From Streptomyces lavendofoliae (GTDB lineage Bacteria > Actinomycetota > Actinomycetes > Streptomycetales > Streptomycetaceae): a stretch of DNA of 64,000 nucleotides. This document shows, one piece after another, positions 43,943 through 53,219 of the stretch. Position 1 is the stretch's first letter. The number at the start of each line of letters is the position of its first letter. The DNA lies in NCBI RefSeq assembly GCF_014649735.1, contig NZ_BMTP01000007.1:62001-126000 (forward strand), read 5' to 3'. Position numbers and translations under genes: made by a program. The notes below the pieces were generated by a model. It was given only the letters and a program-made list of their open reading frames with translations. It ran no database searches and had not been told where the DNA came from.

Positions 43943-45268
43943 ATGTCCTCGCGCCCCCGCGCCCCGTGGCCGCTCGTCGCCCTCTTCACGGCCGGCTACC
44001 TCGCCGCGTACCTCCTGCCGACCGTCGTCGGCCGCCTCTCCGCCGGACTCGGCCTCACCCCGGCCCAGTCCGGCCTGGTCGGCTCCGGCCTGCTCCTCGG
44101 CTCCGCCGCCGCCGGCTTCACGCTCGCGTCGCGCGTGGACCGCCACGGCCCGCGCCGACTGGCCCGCGCCGGGCTGCTGCTGGCCCTCACGGGCTACGGG
44201 TGCGCCGCCCTCGCCTCCGCCGTCCCCCTGGTCGTCGCGGGCGCGGTGGCCGGGGGCTTCGGGTCCGGTACGGCGACGGCGGTCGCCGCGGCCGGGATCG
44301 CCGGGCGGCGCGATCCGCACCGGGTCTCCACGCTGGGCCTGCTGTCGGTGTCCGCCACGGCCGGCGCCCTGTACCTGACCCTGCCTCACCTGGGCGGCGG
44401 CCACGCGCTGCCGTTCGCCGCGCTCGCGCTCGCCGCCGCCGCCGTGTGGCCGGCCACCGGGCGGCTGGAGGGCGGCCACGACACCGGCGCGGCCCGTGGG
44501 CCGGGGGTGCCGCTGCCCCGGCCGGGGGCCGGCCTGGTGCTGGCGGGCGCGATGATGTGCTGGTCGATGGCGCAGAACGCGCTGTGGGGCGTCAGCGGGC
44601 GGATCGGGGTCACCCAGGCGGGCCTGAGCGAGGTGACGGTCGGCGCGGTGTTCGCGGTGGCGCTCGGCGCCGGGCTGCTCGGCGTCACGGCGGCCGGGGC
44701 GCTCGGCTCCCGGCTCGGGCGGGCGGTGCCGATCGGGGTGGGCACGGTGGTGATCGCCGGCTGCATCGGCGTGAGCTCCGCCGCCGAGGGCCTGGCGTCC
44801 TTCGCGGCCGGCGAGGTGCTCTGGAACGCCTGCTATCCGGTCGTCCTGTCGTACCTGATCGGCCTGGCGGCCTCCCTGGACCCGCGCGGACGCTGGGCGG
44901 TCCTCGCCGGCTCGGCGTCCTCGCTGGGCGTGGCCTGCGGCCCCGTCGTCGGCAGCGTGCTGTCGGAGCGGGCGGGCTACCCCGGGATGGGCCTGGTGCT
45001 GGGCGGCCTGCTGCTGCTGCTCGCCGGCCCGCTGACCGCCGTGGCCCTGCACACCTCGGGCCGCCCGCTGGTGCCGGGCGCGGTCCGGCGCCGGGGCGGC
45101 GCCCCCGCGGCCGTCGTCGCGGGCACCACGGGCGCGGCGGCCGGGCTCGCCGCCCCGCAGGTCGGCGCGCCGGAGCAGCCGGTCACCGAGTTCCCCGTGC
45201 GCGCCGTGGTGCCCCTGCTGGTGCGCCGCCGCGCCTACCGTCAGGCGGGCCCGTCGGGGCCCCGCTGA
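43943..45268 (+). CDS. MFS transporter of unknown specificity
   Basis: This 441-residue integral membrane protein has about twelve hydrophobic helices and a soluble C-terminal tail of about 60 residues. TM1 begins WPLVALFTAGYLAAYLLPTVVG. The TM2-3 loop SRVDRHGPRRLARAG is a version of MFS motif A. Low sequence character otherwise (many Ala/Gly/Leu) prevents a substrate call; it is not of the DHA2 type seen at 15091. The ATG at 43943 directly precedes the first helix. A CRP-like site is shared with the divergent kinase gene. Confidence 0.85.
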   Translation: MSSRPRAPWPLVALFTAGYLAAYLLPTVVGRLSAGLGLTPAQSGLVGSGLLLGSAAAGFTLASRVDRHGPRRLARAGLLLALTGYGCAALASAVPLVVAGAVAGGFGSGTATAVAAAGIAGRRDPHRVSTLGLLSVSATAGALYLTLPHLGGGHALPFAALALAAAAVWPATGRLEGGHDTGAARGPGVPLPRPGAGLVLAGAMMCWSMAQNALWGVSGRIGVTQAGLSEVTVGAVFAVALGAGLLGVTAAGALGSRLGRAVPIGVGTVVIAGCIGVSSAAEGLASFAAGEVLWNACYPVVLSYLIGLAASLDPRGRWAVLAGSASSLGVACGPVVGSVLSERAGYPGMGLVLGGLLLLLAGPLTAVALHTSGRPLVPGAVRRRGGAPAAVVAGTTGAAAGLAAPQVGAPEQPVTEFPVRAVVPLLVRRRAYRQAGPSGPR

Positions 45269-45282
45269 CCGGGACCGCCGGC

Positions 45283-45326
45283 CGTTCGCCCCGCCCGGCG
45301 CAGGCGTACGCAGGGCGGGGCGAACG
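45283..45326 (+). terminator. Terminator of the MFS gene
   Basis: CGTTCGCCCCGCCC (45283-45296) and its exact reverse complement (45313-45326) form a perfect 14-bp stem with a 16-base loop, 14 bases after the stop. Confidence 0.8.
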
Positions 45327-45336
45327 GGCGCGCCTG

Positions 45337-45397
45337 GGGTCTGTCTTCCGGATCAGGCCGGACCCCGCGAGCCCGGCATGATCCGAAAGACGGGCCC
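45337..45397. repeat. 25-bp imperfect inverted-repeat element, copy A
   Basis: Arms 45337-45361 and 45373-45397 match at 21 of 25 positions around an 11-base loop (ACCCCGCGAGC). The outer end touches the stop codon of the deaminase gene. One arm plus the loop recurs at 55971-56004 in the same relation to another stop codon. It may act as a terminator for the leftward gene and could be a dispersed genomic repeat. Confidence 0.65.
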
Positions 45398-46401
45398 TAG
45401 TCGAAGGTGTACGCCTCGACCTCGGCGAGGTACCGCGCCCTGCGGTCCTCGTCGTGGTCCAGGAACGACGCCAGGAACGAGTTGCGCGCCAGCTCCCGCA
45501 GCTGCTCCTGCCCGATGCCCAGCGCCTCGTGCACGGCGTGGAAGGTGTCGCCGACGTACCCGCCGAAGTACGCCGGGTCGTCGGAGTTCACCGTCACCAG
45601 CAGCCCCGCCGCCATCATCGAGGGCAGCGGGTGATCCTCCAGGACGTCGACGGCGCGCAGCCGGACGTTCGACAGCGGGCACAGGGTGAGCGGCACCCGC
45701 TCCCGCACCAGCCGCTCCACCAGCTCGCCGTCCTCCATCGCGCGCAGCCCGTGGTCGATCCGCTCGACGCCCAGGACGTCCAGGGCCTCGCGGACGTACG
45801 CGGGCGGGCCCTCCTCGCCCGCGTGCGCGACCTTCCGCAGGCCGAGCGCGCCGGCCGCCGCGTACACCTCGGCGAACTTCGACGGCGGGTGCCCCACCTC
45901 TGCCGAGTCCAGGCCGACGCCCACGATGTGGTGCAGGTACGGCTCCGCCGCCCGGAGCGTCTCCATGGCCGACTCGGCCGAGCGGTCGCGCAGGAAGCAC
46001 ATGATCAGCTGGGTGGAGACGCCGTGCCGCTCCTCGCTGCGGTCCAGCGCCCGCGCCAGTCCCTCGACGACCGTGCCGAGGGGCACACCGCGCTCGGTGT
46101 GCGCCTGCGGGTCGAAGAAGATCTCGGCGTGGCGTACGCCCTGCCGGGCGGCCCGTGCCAGGTAGGCGTCGGCCAGCTCCGTGAAGTCGTCGGCGGTGCG
46201 CAACACGGCCATCAGCCCGTAGTACAGGTCCAGGAAGGACTGGAGGTCGCTGAAGAGGTACGCCGCGCGCAGCTCCTCGGTGTCGGCGTACGGCAGGTCG
46301 ACGCCGTTGCGCGCGGCGAGCGCGAAGGCGAGTTCGGGTTCGAGGGTGCCCTCGATGTGCAGGTGGAGTTCCGCTTTGGGCAGTGCTTCGGGGAGGTGCA
46401 T
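45397..46401 (-). CDS. Adenosine/adenine deaminase family protein
   Basis: This 334-residue zinc hydrolase of the adenosine deaminase family acts in purine salvage. HLPEALPKAELHLHIEGTLEPEL holds the first HxH ligands. The third His and catalytic Glu are in RKVAHAGEEGP. DHGLRAMEDGELVERLVRERVPLTLCPLSNVRL and VTVNSDDPAYFGGYVGDTFHAVHEALG follow. The SDDPAYFGGY stretch resembles adenine deaminase type 2 more than classical adenosine deaminase (TDDPxxxG), so the substrate may be adenine; this is inference. rnz lies 12 bases upstream in the same direction. Confidence 0.9.
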   Translation of the reverse strand: MHLPEALPKAELHLHIEGTLEPELAFALAARNGVDLPYADTEELRAAYLFSDLQSFLDLYYGLMAVLRTADDFTELADAYLARAARQGVRHAEIFFDPQAHTERGVPLGTVVEGLARALDRSEERHGVSTQLIMCFLRDRSAESAMETLRAAEPYLHHIVGVGLDSAEVGHPPSKFAEVYAAAGALGLRKVAHAGEEGPPAYVREALDVLGVERIDHGLRAMEDGELVERLVRERVPLTLCPLSNVRLRAVDVLEDHPLPSMMAAGLLVTVNSDDPAYFGGYVGDTFHAVHEALGIGQEQLRELARNSFLASFLDHDEDRRARYLAEVEAYTFD

Positions 46402-46413
46402 GGAGCGTGAGCC

Positions 46414-47319
46414 TTACTGGCGTTTCGGGAGGGGGACGCGGGCGAGGTCGTGGGCGACGGTCAGCTCGCCGTCGAAGCCGGCCGCCCGCGCCTGCCGGGC
46501 GAACAGGTCGGGGTCGCCGTAGCGCTGCGAGAAGTGCGTGAGGACGAGGTGGCGCACGCCGGCCTCGCGGGCCACCGCCGCCGCCTGCCCGGCGGTCAGG
46601 TGGCCGTGGTCCTCGGCGAGCACGGCGTCCTCGTCGAGGAACGTCGACTCGATGACCAGCATGTCGCAGCCGTCGGCGAGCACATGGACACCGTCGCACA
46701 GCCTGGTGTCCATGACGAAGGCGAACCGCTGGCCGCGCCGGACCTCGCTGACGTCCTCCAGCCGCACCGCGCCCAGCGCGCCCTCGCGCTGGAGACGGCC
46801 CACGTCCGGGCCCTTGACGCCGTGCGCGGCGAGCCTCTCGGGGAGCATGCGGACGCCGTCGGGCTCGGTCAGCCGGTAGCCGAACGACTCGACCGGGTGC
46901 GAGAGGCGGCGGGCCTCCAGGGTGTACGCGGGGGTCGCGGCGAGCACGCCGTCGTCGGCGACCGGCGCCTCGGTGAGCTTCACCGTCTCGCGGTAGGCCG
47001 TCGCGTACCGCAGCCGGTCGAAGAAGCGCTGCCCGCTCGCCGGGTAGTGGGCGGTGACCGGGTGCGGCACCTGGTCGAGGTTGATGCGCTGGATCACCCC
47101 GGCGAGACCGAGGGAGTGGTCGCCGTGGAAGTGGGTGACGCAGATGCGGTCGATGTCGTGTGCGGCGACCCCGGCGCGCAGCATCTGGCGCTGGGTGCCC
47201 TCGCCCGGGTCGAAGAGGATGCCCTCGCCGTCCCAGCGCAGGAGGTAGCCGTTGTGGTTGCGGTGTCGGGTGGGCACCTGGCTCGCGGTGCCCAGCACGA
47301 CGAACTCTCGTACGGACAT
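46414..47319 (-). CDS. rnz: Ribonuclease Z
   Basis: This 301-residue metallo-beta-lactamase-fold endonuclease processes the 3' ends of tRNA precursors. [41 protein letters not shown] is the tRNase Z N-terminus. The zinc motif HxHxDH is in [16 protein letters not shown], and [24 protein letters not shown] and VLTHFSQRY give the remaining ligands. The order HIT-rnz-deaminase, with gaps of 10 and 12 bases, indicates one operon. Confidence 0.94.
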   Translation of the reverse strand: MSVREFVVLGTASQVPTRHRNHNGYLLRWDGEGILFDPGEGTQRQMLRAGVAAHDIDRICVTHFHGDHSLGLAGVIQRINLDQVPHPVTAHYPASGQRFFDRLRYATAYRETVKLTEAPVADDGVLAATPAYTLEARRLSHPVESFGYRLTEPDGVRMLPERLAAHGVKGPDVGRLQREGALGAVRLEDVSEVRRGQRFAFVMDTRLCDGVHVLADGCDMLVIESTFLDEDAVLAEDHGHLTAGQAAAVAREAGVRHLVLTHFSQRYGDPDLFARQARAAGFDGELTVAHDLARVPLPKRQ

Positions 47320-47329
47320 GGCCCCGTGA

Positions 47330-47689
47330 CTATCCGGGAGGCCAGTTCAGGCCGCGTCCGCCGAGCACGTGGGCGTGCGCGTGCCAGACGGTCTGCCCGG
47401 CACCGGAGCCGGTGTTGAAGACGACGCGGTAGCCGATGCCGTCGACCTTCTCGTCCGCGGCGACCCGGCCCGCCTCGCGCAGCACGTCCGCGGCGATCTC
47501 CGGCGCCCCCTCGGCGAGGGACGCGGCGTCCGGGTAGTGCGCCTTGGGGATGACCAGGACGTGCGTGGGCGCCTGCGGGTTGATGTCGCGGAAGGCGACG
47601 GTCGTCTCCGACTCGCGCACGATGGTGGCCGGGACCTCCCCCGCCACGATCTTGCAGAACAGGCAGTCGCTCTGCGTCTCTCCGGCCAT
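47330..47689 (-). CDS. HIT family nucleotide hydrolase
   Basis: This 119-residue histidine triad protein carries [41 protein letters not shown] and the triad HAHAHVLGG with the preceding VWH. Members hydrolyse nucleoside phosphoramidates or dinucleotides; bacterial HinT-like proteins are widespread. The CLFCKI pair can bind zinc. AGAAAGGA gives a strong RBS for the ATG at 47689. It heads the HIT-rnz-deaminase string. Confidence 0.93.
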   Translation of the reverse strand: MAGETQSDCLFCKIVAGEVPATIVRESETTVAFRDINPQAPTHVLVIPKAHYPDAASLAEGAPEIAADVLREAGRVAADEKVDGIGYRVVFNTGSGAGQTVWHAHAHVLGGRGLNWPPG

Positions 47690-47729
47690 GTCCTGGTCCT
47701 TTCTGTCACCGTCTGCGTACGGGGGCACT

Positions 47730-48842
47730 CTATCGGCGGCCGGGCGCGCGTCTCCTGAGGGCGGACCTGCTGACCCAGTACGTGATGACCACGCCCCAGA
47801 ACAGCGGTCCGCCGAAACCGGCGACGACGCCCGCGCCGGCCGTGGGCAGCGCCAGGGTGACCGCCGACTCCAGGCCCAGCAGGGCCACGGCGCCGGCCAT
47901 CCACAGCACCGGGGGGCAGGTGCGGGAGATCAGCAGCAGGGGGCGCCGCAGCCGCGGCGGTACGCGCCGCAGCATCCACAGCGCCCAGCCGCCCCACAGC
48001 GCCAGGAACACGGCGATCCCGATGGCCTCGGCCACCACCGCGCCGGTCCCCGTGCCCCCGGTCCGCAGCTGGGCCGAGCCGATGCCCGCGGCCATGAACC
48101 CGGCGAGCGCCACCCAGCGCGCGCCCGCGGCGGTGCCCCAGGCCATGGTCTCCAGATTGAAGCGGGCCTCGCGGTCCTCCAGGTCGAGCGCGGCCGAGTC
48201 GACGAACCCCTCGGCCGCCCTGGTCCACGCGCCGCGCCGGTACCAGCGGCGGCGCAGGTGCAGCAGGGACAGGTTGTTGTGGGCCTCGCTGCTCTCCGGG
48301 TTCAGCCGCAGCGCGTTCTCGTAGGCCCTCTCGGCGGTGGCGTAGTCGTTGAGCTGGTACGCGACCAGGCCGAGGAGGAAGTGCGTGGCGTCCTCCTCGG
48401 GGCCCAGCTCCACGGAGCGGAGGGCCAGGGCGTACGCCTCCCGGCGCCGTGCCGGGTTCTCCGAGCGGACCAGGATGGTGCCGAGGACGTGGTACCCGCT
48501 CCAGTGGTGCGGCACGAGGGCGAGGCCGCGCCGCGCGGAGTCCTCCGCCGCCGCCCACCGTGGGCCGCCGGCCGGCCCGTGGGCCAGCAGGTCGGCGCGC
48601 AGGAACCACGCCGACGGCAGTTCGGGGTCGGCGCGCAGCGCCTCGTCGGCCAGGCGCAGCGCCTCCGCGCGGTCGCCGAGGTGGCGGCGGCAGCGGGCGA
48701 GCAGGGAGAGCGCCGGGGCGTCGTCCGGGTGCTGGGCGAGGTGCTGGGCCGTGAGCGCCGCGGCCTGCTCGTAGCGCTCCAGGTCGTACAGCGCCTCGGC
48801 CCGCTCCAGTGTCCGCGCCGGCGGGGTGGGCGGGGTGGTCAC
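47730..48842 (-). CDS. TPR-repeat membrane protein
   Basis: In this 370-residue protein, the first 220 residues form about five tetratricopeptide repeats (ERAEALYDLERYEQAAALTAQHLAQHPDDAPAL, YATAERAYENALRLNPESSEAHNNLSLLHL). The rest has about four to five hydrophobic segments (WVALAGFMAAGI, AVVAEAIGIAVFLALWGGWALWML, VLWMAGAVALLGLESAV, AGFGGPLFWGVVITYW). It is probably a cytoplasmic-facing TPR scaffold on the membrane. Its GTG overlaps the AAA ATPase stop (GTGA), so the two are coupled and likely act together. Function is unknown. Confidence 0.85.
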   Translation of the reverse strand: MTTPPTPPARTLERAEALYDLERYEQAAALTAQHLAQHPDDAPALSLLARCRRHLGDRAEALRLADEALRADPELPSAWFLRADLLAHGPAGGPRWAAAEDSARRGLALVPHHWSGYHVLGTILVRSENPARRREAYALALRSVELGPEEDATHFLLGLVAYQLNDYATAERAYENALRLNPESSEAHNNLSLLHLRRRWYRRGAWTRAAEGFVDSAALDLEDREARFNLETMAWGTAAGARWVALAGFMAAGIGSAQLRTGGTGTGAVVAEAIGIAVFLALWGGWALWMLRRVPPRLRRPLLLISRTCPPVLWMAGAVALLGLESAVTLALPTAGAGVVAGFGGPLFWGVVITYWVSRSALRRRAPGRR

Positions 48843-50140
48843 AGTTTGCGCTTCCTCTTCAGGTACGCGAGGAGGTCGTCGTACATCCCGCCGTCGTTGG
48901 CGAACGTCGCCACGTTGCGCGCGGCGGCGAACCAGGGGTCGGTGGACGGCCGGATCTGCCTGGCCGCGCCCATCAGGTCCCTGGTGTCGATCATCCGCAC
49001 GGTGCCGGTGCGGGCCGAGTCGAGCAGCGCGGTCTCGGCGGCGGTCTCGCAGACGTGGGCGAGGTCGGCGCCGGAGAAGTCCTCCGTGGCCTTGACGAGC
49101 TTGCCCAGGTCGACCGCTTCGATGGGCCGGTCGCGCAGGTGGTAGCGGAGGATCGCCTCGCGTGCGGTGGCGTCCGGCGGCAGGACGAGCAGGGTGCGGT
49201 CGAGGCGGCCGGGGCGGCGCAGCGCGATGTCCACGTCCCAGGGGACGTTGGTGGCGGCGAGGACGAACACGCCGTCGTTGCTGTCGGCGGCGATGCCGTC
49301 CAGCTCGGTCAGCAGCTGGTTGACGACGTTGCGCAGCCCGCTGTGGTGGCTGCGGCTGCGCTTGGCGCCCAGGGCGTCCAGCTCGTCGAGGAAGACGACG
49401 CACGGGGCCTGGGCGCGGGCGGTCTCGAAGATGTCGTGGACGTTCTTCTCGGAGGCGCCGATGTACATGTCGAGGATGTCGCTGAGCGAGATCGACAGGA
49501 AGCCCGCGCCGAGCTCGCCGGCGACCGCGCGGGCGATGAACGTCTTGCCGCAGCCGGGCGGTCCGTAGAGCAGGAGACCGCCGCGCAGGCTCTTGCCGTA
49601 CAGCTTGCGCAGCTCGGGGTTGCGCATGGGCGCCAGGAACGCGGCCTCCAGGCGGTCCTTGACCTCCTGCATGCCGCCGACGTCCGCCAGCCGTACGGCG
49701 CCGGGCGCGTCGACGTCCCAGGCGTCGGCGCCGTCCGGGTCGTCACCGAGGCCGTCGACGGTGAGGGGTGTCTCGGTGCCGTCCACGAACCGGGGCGGCA
49801 CGATGCCGCCGACCTCCTGCTCGGCGGCGGCCCAGTCGAAGTCCTCACGGCCGCGCGGGTCCTCGGCGGGCCTCGGGGCGCCTGGCACCCGCGGGTCGGG
49901 GGCGGCCGGGGCCGGGGGCGTGGTGGGCTCCTGCGGCAGGCCCATGGCGCGGCCCATCAGCGCGCGGGCGTCCGCGTCACCGGGCGCGTGCTGGAGGGCG
50001 ACGGCCGCCTCGCTCACGGCTTCGTCGTCGCGCCCCGCCTGGAGGAGGAGTTCGGCGAGGTGCAGCCGCAGGGGGACGTCGTCGGGCGCGGCGGCGACGG
50101 CGGCACGCAGGCTGCGGATGAGGGGAGACTCGTCGGACAT
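48839..50140 (-). CDS. AAA+ ATPase with N-terminal TPR-like region
   Basis: This 433-residue protein has an N-terminal 60-residue TPR-like helix set (LRLHLAELLLQAGRDDEAVSEAAVALQHAPGDADARALMGRAMG), a linker, and an AAA module from about 160. ADVGGMQEVKDRLEAAFLAPMRNPELRKLYGKSLRGGLLLYGPPGCGKTFIARAVAGELGAGFLSI contains Walker A. VVFLDELDALG is Walker B, and DIALRRPGRLDRTLLVLPPDATAREAIL has the arginine finger region. It resembles CDC48/FtsH-like single-ring ATPases. It is coupled to the TPR membrane protein, suggesting an ATP-driven remodelling pair of unknown target. Confidence 0.9.
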   Translation of the reverse strand: MSDESPLIRSLRAAVAAAPDDVPLRLHLAELLLQAGRDDEAVSEAAVALQHAPGDADARALMGRAMGLPQEPTTPPAPAAPDPRVPGAPRPAEDPRGREDFDWAAAEQEVGGIVPPRFVDGTETPLTVDGLGDDPDGADAWDVDAPGAVRLADVGGMQEVKDRLEAAFLAPMRNPELRKLYGKSLRGGLLLYGPPGCGKTFIARAVAGELGAGFLSISLSDILDMYIGASEKNVHDIFETARAQAPCVVFLDELDALGAKRSRSHHSGLRNVVNQLLTELDGIAADSNDGVFVLAATNVPWDVDIALRRPGRLDRTLLVLPPDATAREAILRYHLRDRPIEAVDLGKLVKATEDFSGADLAHVCETAAETALLDSARTGTVRMIDTRDLMGAARQIRPSTDPWFAAARNVATFANDGGMYDDLLAYLKRKRKL

Positions 50141-50231
50141 GCCGTCACCCTACGGACCCGGTACGACAACCGGGCCGGTGGGCCCCTCCCGCGGCGGCGC
50201 GACGGGGCCGGCGGGGCGGGCCGCGGTGCCG

Positions 50232-50963
50232 TCAGGACCAGCGGCCGGTGCGGCCCAGCAGCAGCGCCGTGGCGGCCGTTCCGGCGGTGGAGGTGCGCAG
50301 CACGCTGCGGCCGAGCCGGTAGGGCTTCGCGCCCGCCTCGGCGAAGGCCGCCAACTCGTCGGGGGCCACGCCGCCTTCGGGGCCCACGACGAGCACGATG
50401 TCGCCGGAGGCGGGCAGTTCGGCGCCGGCCAGCGGCTCGGCGCCCTCCTCGTGGAGGACGGCGGCGAAGTCGGCCTCGGCGAGCAGCCGGGCGACCTGCT
50501 TGGTCGACGCCGCGTCCGCGACGTCCGGGAAACGGAGCCTGCGCGACTGCTTGCCCGCCTCGCGCGCGGTGGCCCGCCACTTGCCGAGCGCCTTCAGGCC
50601 GCGGTCGCCCTTCCACTGCGTGATGCAGCGGGACGCCGCCCACGGCACGATGGCGTCCACGCCGGTCTCGGTCATCGTCTCCACCGCCAGCTCGCCCCGG
50701 TCGCCCTTGGGGAGGGCCTGGACGACGGTGATACGGGGCGAGGGCTCGGGTTCCGTACGGACCTCGGCCACCGCCACCTCCAGGCGGTCCTTGCCCTCGA
50801 CGGCCGCGACCGTGCCGTAGGCGCCCGCACCGGCGCCGTCCGTCAGGACGATCTCCTCGCCCACCCGCAGCCGCCGCACCGCCACCGCGTGGCGCCCCTC
50901 GGGCCCGTCGAGGACGACCGTCCCGCCGGTGACGCGGTCGACCAGGAAGACGGGGGCGGTCAT
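50232..50963 (-). CDS. rsmE: 16S rRNA (uracil1498-N3)-methyltransferase
   Basis: This 243-residue SPOUT methyltransferase modifies U1498 of 16S rRNA. It has an N-terminal PUA-like domain (DGPEGRHAVAVRRLRVGEEIVLTDG). The knot domain contains VVQALPKGDRGELAVETMTETGVDAIVPWAASRCITQWKG, VLVVGPEGGVAPDELAAF and the SAM-binding YRLGRSVLRTSTAGTAATALLLG. The start overlaps the stop of the nitronate monooxygenase gene by 4 bases (ATGA). Confidence 0.95.
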   Translation of the reverse strand: MTAPVFLVDRVTGGTVVLDGPEGRHAVAVRRLRVGEEIVLTDGAGAGAYGTVAAVEGKDRLEVAVAEVRTEPEPSPRITVVQALPKGDRGELAVETMTETGVDAIVPWAASRCITQWKGDRGLKALGKWRATAREAGKQSRRLRFPDVADAASTKQVARLLAEADFAAVLHEEGAEPLAGAELPASGDIVLVVGPEGGVAPDELAAFAEAGAKPYRLGRSVLRTSTAGTAATALLLGRTGRWS

Positions 50964-52036
50964 GACGCCACGCCCCGCAGCGCGAGGGCCGCCACCGAGG
51001 CGTCCAGCTCCGCGCCGAGGACCTCCACCAGCCGCCCGGCGGGCAGCTCGCGCGCCATCCGGTGGCCCTGCCCGGCCCACAGCGCCATGCCCTGCGGGTC
51101 GCCCGCCTTGGCGGCGGCCTTGCGCAGCCCGCTCGTCAGGTGGTGCACCTCGGGGTACGCGGCCGGGGCGTACGGGCCGTGCTCGTGCATGAACCGGTTG
51201 ACCAGGCCCCGGGCCGGTCGCCCCGAGAACGCCCGCGTCAGTTCGGTGCGGACGAACAGGGGGTTGGTCATGGCCTGCTTGTGCAGGGCGTGCGCGCCCG
51301 ACTCGGGGCACACCAGGAACGCGGTGCCGAGCTGCGCGGCCTCGGCGCCCGCCGCGAGGACGGCGGCGATCTGGCTGCCGCGCATCAGGCCGCCCGCGGC
51401 GACGATCGGCAGCGGCACGGCCTCCTTCACCAGCGCGATCAGCGACAGCAGGCCCGTACCGCAACCGCCGCTCTCCGGGTCGTCGCGGTGCGTGCCCTGG
51501 TGGCCGCCCGCCTCGACGCCCTGGACGCACACGGCGTCGGCGCCCGCCCGCCGCGCCGTCTCGGCCTCCTCGGGCGAGGTGACCGTCACGACGGTGACCG
51601 TCCCGGCGCGGGCGAACGCGGCGACCGTCTCGGGGGCGGGGCAGCCGAAGGTGAACGACACCATGGGGACCGGGTCGTCCAGCAGGATGGCCAGCTTGGC
51701 CTCGTACCCGTCGTCGCGCCCCGCGTCGGGGTCGCCGAGCGGGGTCTCGTACCAGGTGGCCTCACCGGCGAGCTGGTGCCGGTACACGTCGACGGCCGCC
51801 GGGTCGGCCTGCCCGGGCTGCGGCATGAACAGATTGACGCCGAAAGGCCGCGAGGTCAGCCCGCGGACCTGCTTGATCTCCTGGTACATGCCGTCGGCGG
51901 TCTTGTACCCGGCGGCCAGGAAGCCCAGCCCGCCGGCCTCGGACACGGCCGCGGCGAGCTCCGGACAGGAGGCGCCACCCGCCATGGGGGCCTGCACGAT
52001 CGGGTACCGGCAGAGATCGGTCAGTGCGGAGGACAT
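50960..52036 (-). CDS. Nitronate monooxygenase family protein
   Basis: This 358-residue FMN-dependent oxygenase of the NMO family (2-nitropropane dioxygenase-like) starts LCRYPIVQAPMAGGASCPELAAAVSEAGGLGFLAAGYKT. It contains VTSPEEAETARRAGADAVCVQGVEAGGHQG with the active-site His, then IVAAGGLMRGSQIAAVLAAGAEAAQLGTAFLVCPESGAHALHK. It oxidises alkyl nitronates such as propionate-3-nitronate, a toxic metabolite. It is coupled to rsmE by an ATGA overlap and follows dnaJ by 46 bases. The fixed association with chaperone and ribosome genes is positional only. Confidence 0.92.
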   Translation of the reverse strand: MSSALTDLCRYPIVQAPMAGGASCPELAAAVSEAGGLGFLAAGYKTADGMYQEIKQVRGLTSRPFGVNLFMPQPGQADPAAVDVYRHQLAGEATWYETPLGDPDAGRDDGYEAKLAILLDDPVPMVSFTFGCPAPETVAAFARAGTVTVVTVTSPEEAETARRAGADAVCVQGVEAGGHQGTHRDDPESGGCGTGLLSLIALVKEAVPLPIVAAGGLMRGSQIAAVLAAGAEAAQLGTAFLVCPESGAHALHKQAMTNPLFVRTELTRAFSGRPARGLVNRFMHEHGPYAPAAYPEVHHLTSGLRKAAAKAGDPQGMALWAGQGHRMARELPAGRLVEVLGAELDASVAALALRGVAS

Positions 52037-52082
52037 GCACGCATGGTGTCACGCCCCCGCACCCGCACCGAATCCAGAGGGC

Positions 52083-53219
52083 TCACCGCCCGTTGAACGC
52101 GTCCTTGAGGCGGGAGAACAGCCCCTGCTGCCCCGGCTGGAACTGGCCGGTCGGACGCTCCTCGCCGCGCAGCTTCGCCAGCTCCCGCAGCAGCCGCTCC
52201 TGCTCCGGGTCCAGCTTCGACGGCGTCTGGACCTCCACGTGCACGATGAGGTCACCGCGTCCGCCGCCCCGCAGGTGCGTGACGCCGCGGCCGTGCAGCG
52301 GGATCGACTGGCCCGACTGCGTGCCGGGGCGGACGTCGACATCCTCCAGCCCGTCCAGCGTCTCCAGCGGGCACTTGGTGCCCAGCGCGGCCGCCGTCAT
52401 GGGGATGGTGACCGTGCAGTGCAGGTCGTCGCCGCGCCGCTGGAACACCGGGTGCGGCAGCTCGTGGATCTCGACGTACAGGTCGCCCGCCGGGCCACCG
52501 CCGGGGCCGACCTCGCCCTCGCCGGCGAGCTGGATGCGGGTGCCGTTGTCCACACCGGCCGGGATCTTGACCGTGAGCGTACGGCGGGACCGGACCCGGC
52601 CGTCACCCGCGCACTCCGGGCACGGCGTGGGGACGACCGTGCCGAAGCCCTGGCACTGGGGGCAGGGGCGGGACGTCATGACCTGGCCCAGGAAGGACCG
52701 GGTGACCTGGGAGACCTCGCCCCGGCCGCGGCACATGTCGCAGGTCTGCGCCGACGTGCCGGGCGCGGCGCCCTCGCCGGAGCAGGTCGTGCAGACGACG
52801 GCCGTGTCGACCTGGATGTCCTTGGTCGTGCCGAAGGCCGCCTCGTTGAGATCGATCTCCAGGCGGATCATCGCGTCCTGGCCCCGCCGCGTCCGCGACC
52901 GGGGCCCGCGCTGCGACGCCGTCCCGAAGAAGGCGTCCATGATGTCGGAGAAGTTCCCGAAGCCGCCCGCGCCGAAGCCTCCGGCACCGGCGCCGCCGGA
53001 GGCCGACAGCGGGTCACCACCGAGGTCGTAGACCTGCTTCTTCTGCGGGTCCGACAGCACCTCGTAAGCGGCGTTGATCTCCTTGAACCGCTCCTGCGTC
53101 TTCGGATCGGGGTTGACGTCCGGGTGCAGCTCGCGGGCGAGCCTCCGGAACGCCTTCTTGATCTCGTCCTGGGACGCGTCGCGGCGTACGCCGAGTACGG
53201 CGTAGTAGTCCGTGGCCAC
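52083..53219 (-). CDS. dnaJ2: Molecular chaperone DnaJ (second copy type, HrcA-linked)
   Basis: This 378-residue type I J-protein co-chaperone of DnaK has a J domain at 1-68 with the HPD motif ([11 protein letters not shown]) and a Gly/Phe-rich linker ([13 protein letters not shown]). Four zinc repeats are complete: [32 protein letters not shown]. The C-terminal substrate domain is intact. The GTG start follows the hrcA stop with no gap, so hrcA-dnaJ is one operon under CIRCE control. The dnaJ2 symbol follows actinomycete usage for the copy next to hrcA. Confidence 0.95.
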   Translation of the reverse strand: MATDYYAVLGVRRDASQDEIKKAFRRLARELHPDVNPDPKTQERFKEINAAYEVLSDPQKKQVYDLGGDPLSASGGAGAGGFGAGGFGNFSDIMDAFFGTASQRGPRSRTRRGQDAMIRLEIDLNEAAFGTTKDIQVDTAVVCTTCSGEGAAPGTSAQTCDMCRGRGEVSQVTRSFLGQVMTSRPCPQCQGFGTVVPTPCPECAGDGRVRSRRTLTVKIPAGVDNGTRIQLAGEGEVGPGGGPAGDLYVEIHELPHPVFQRRGDDLHCTVTIPMTAAALGTKCPLETLDGLEDVDVRPGTQSGQSIPLHGRGVTHLRGGGRGDLIVHVEVQTPSKLDPEQERLLRELAKLRGEERPTGQFQPGQQGLFSRLKDAFNGR

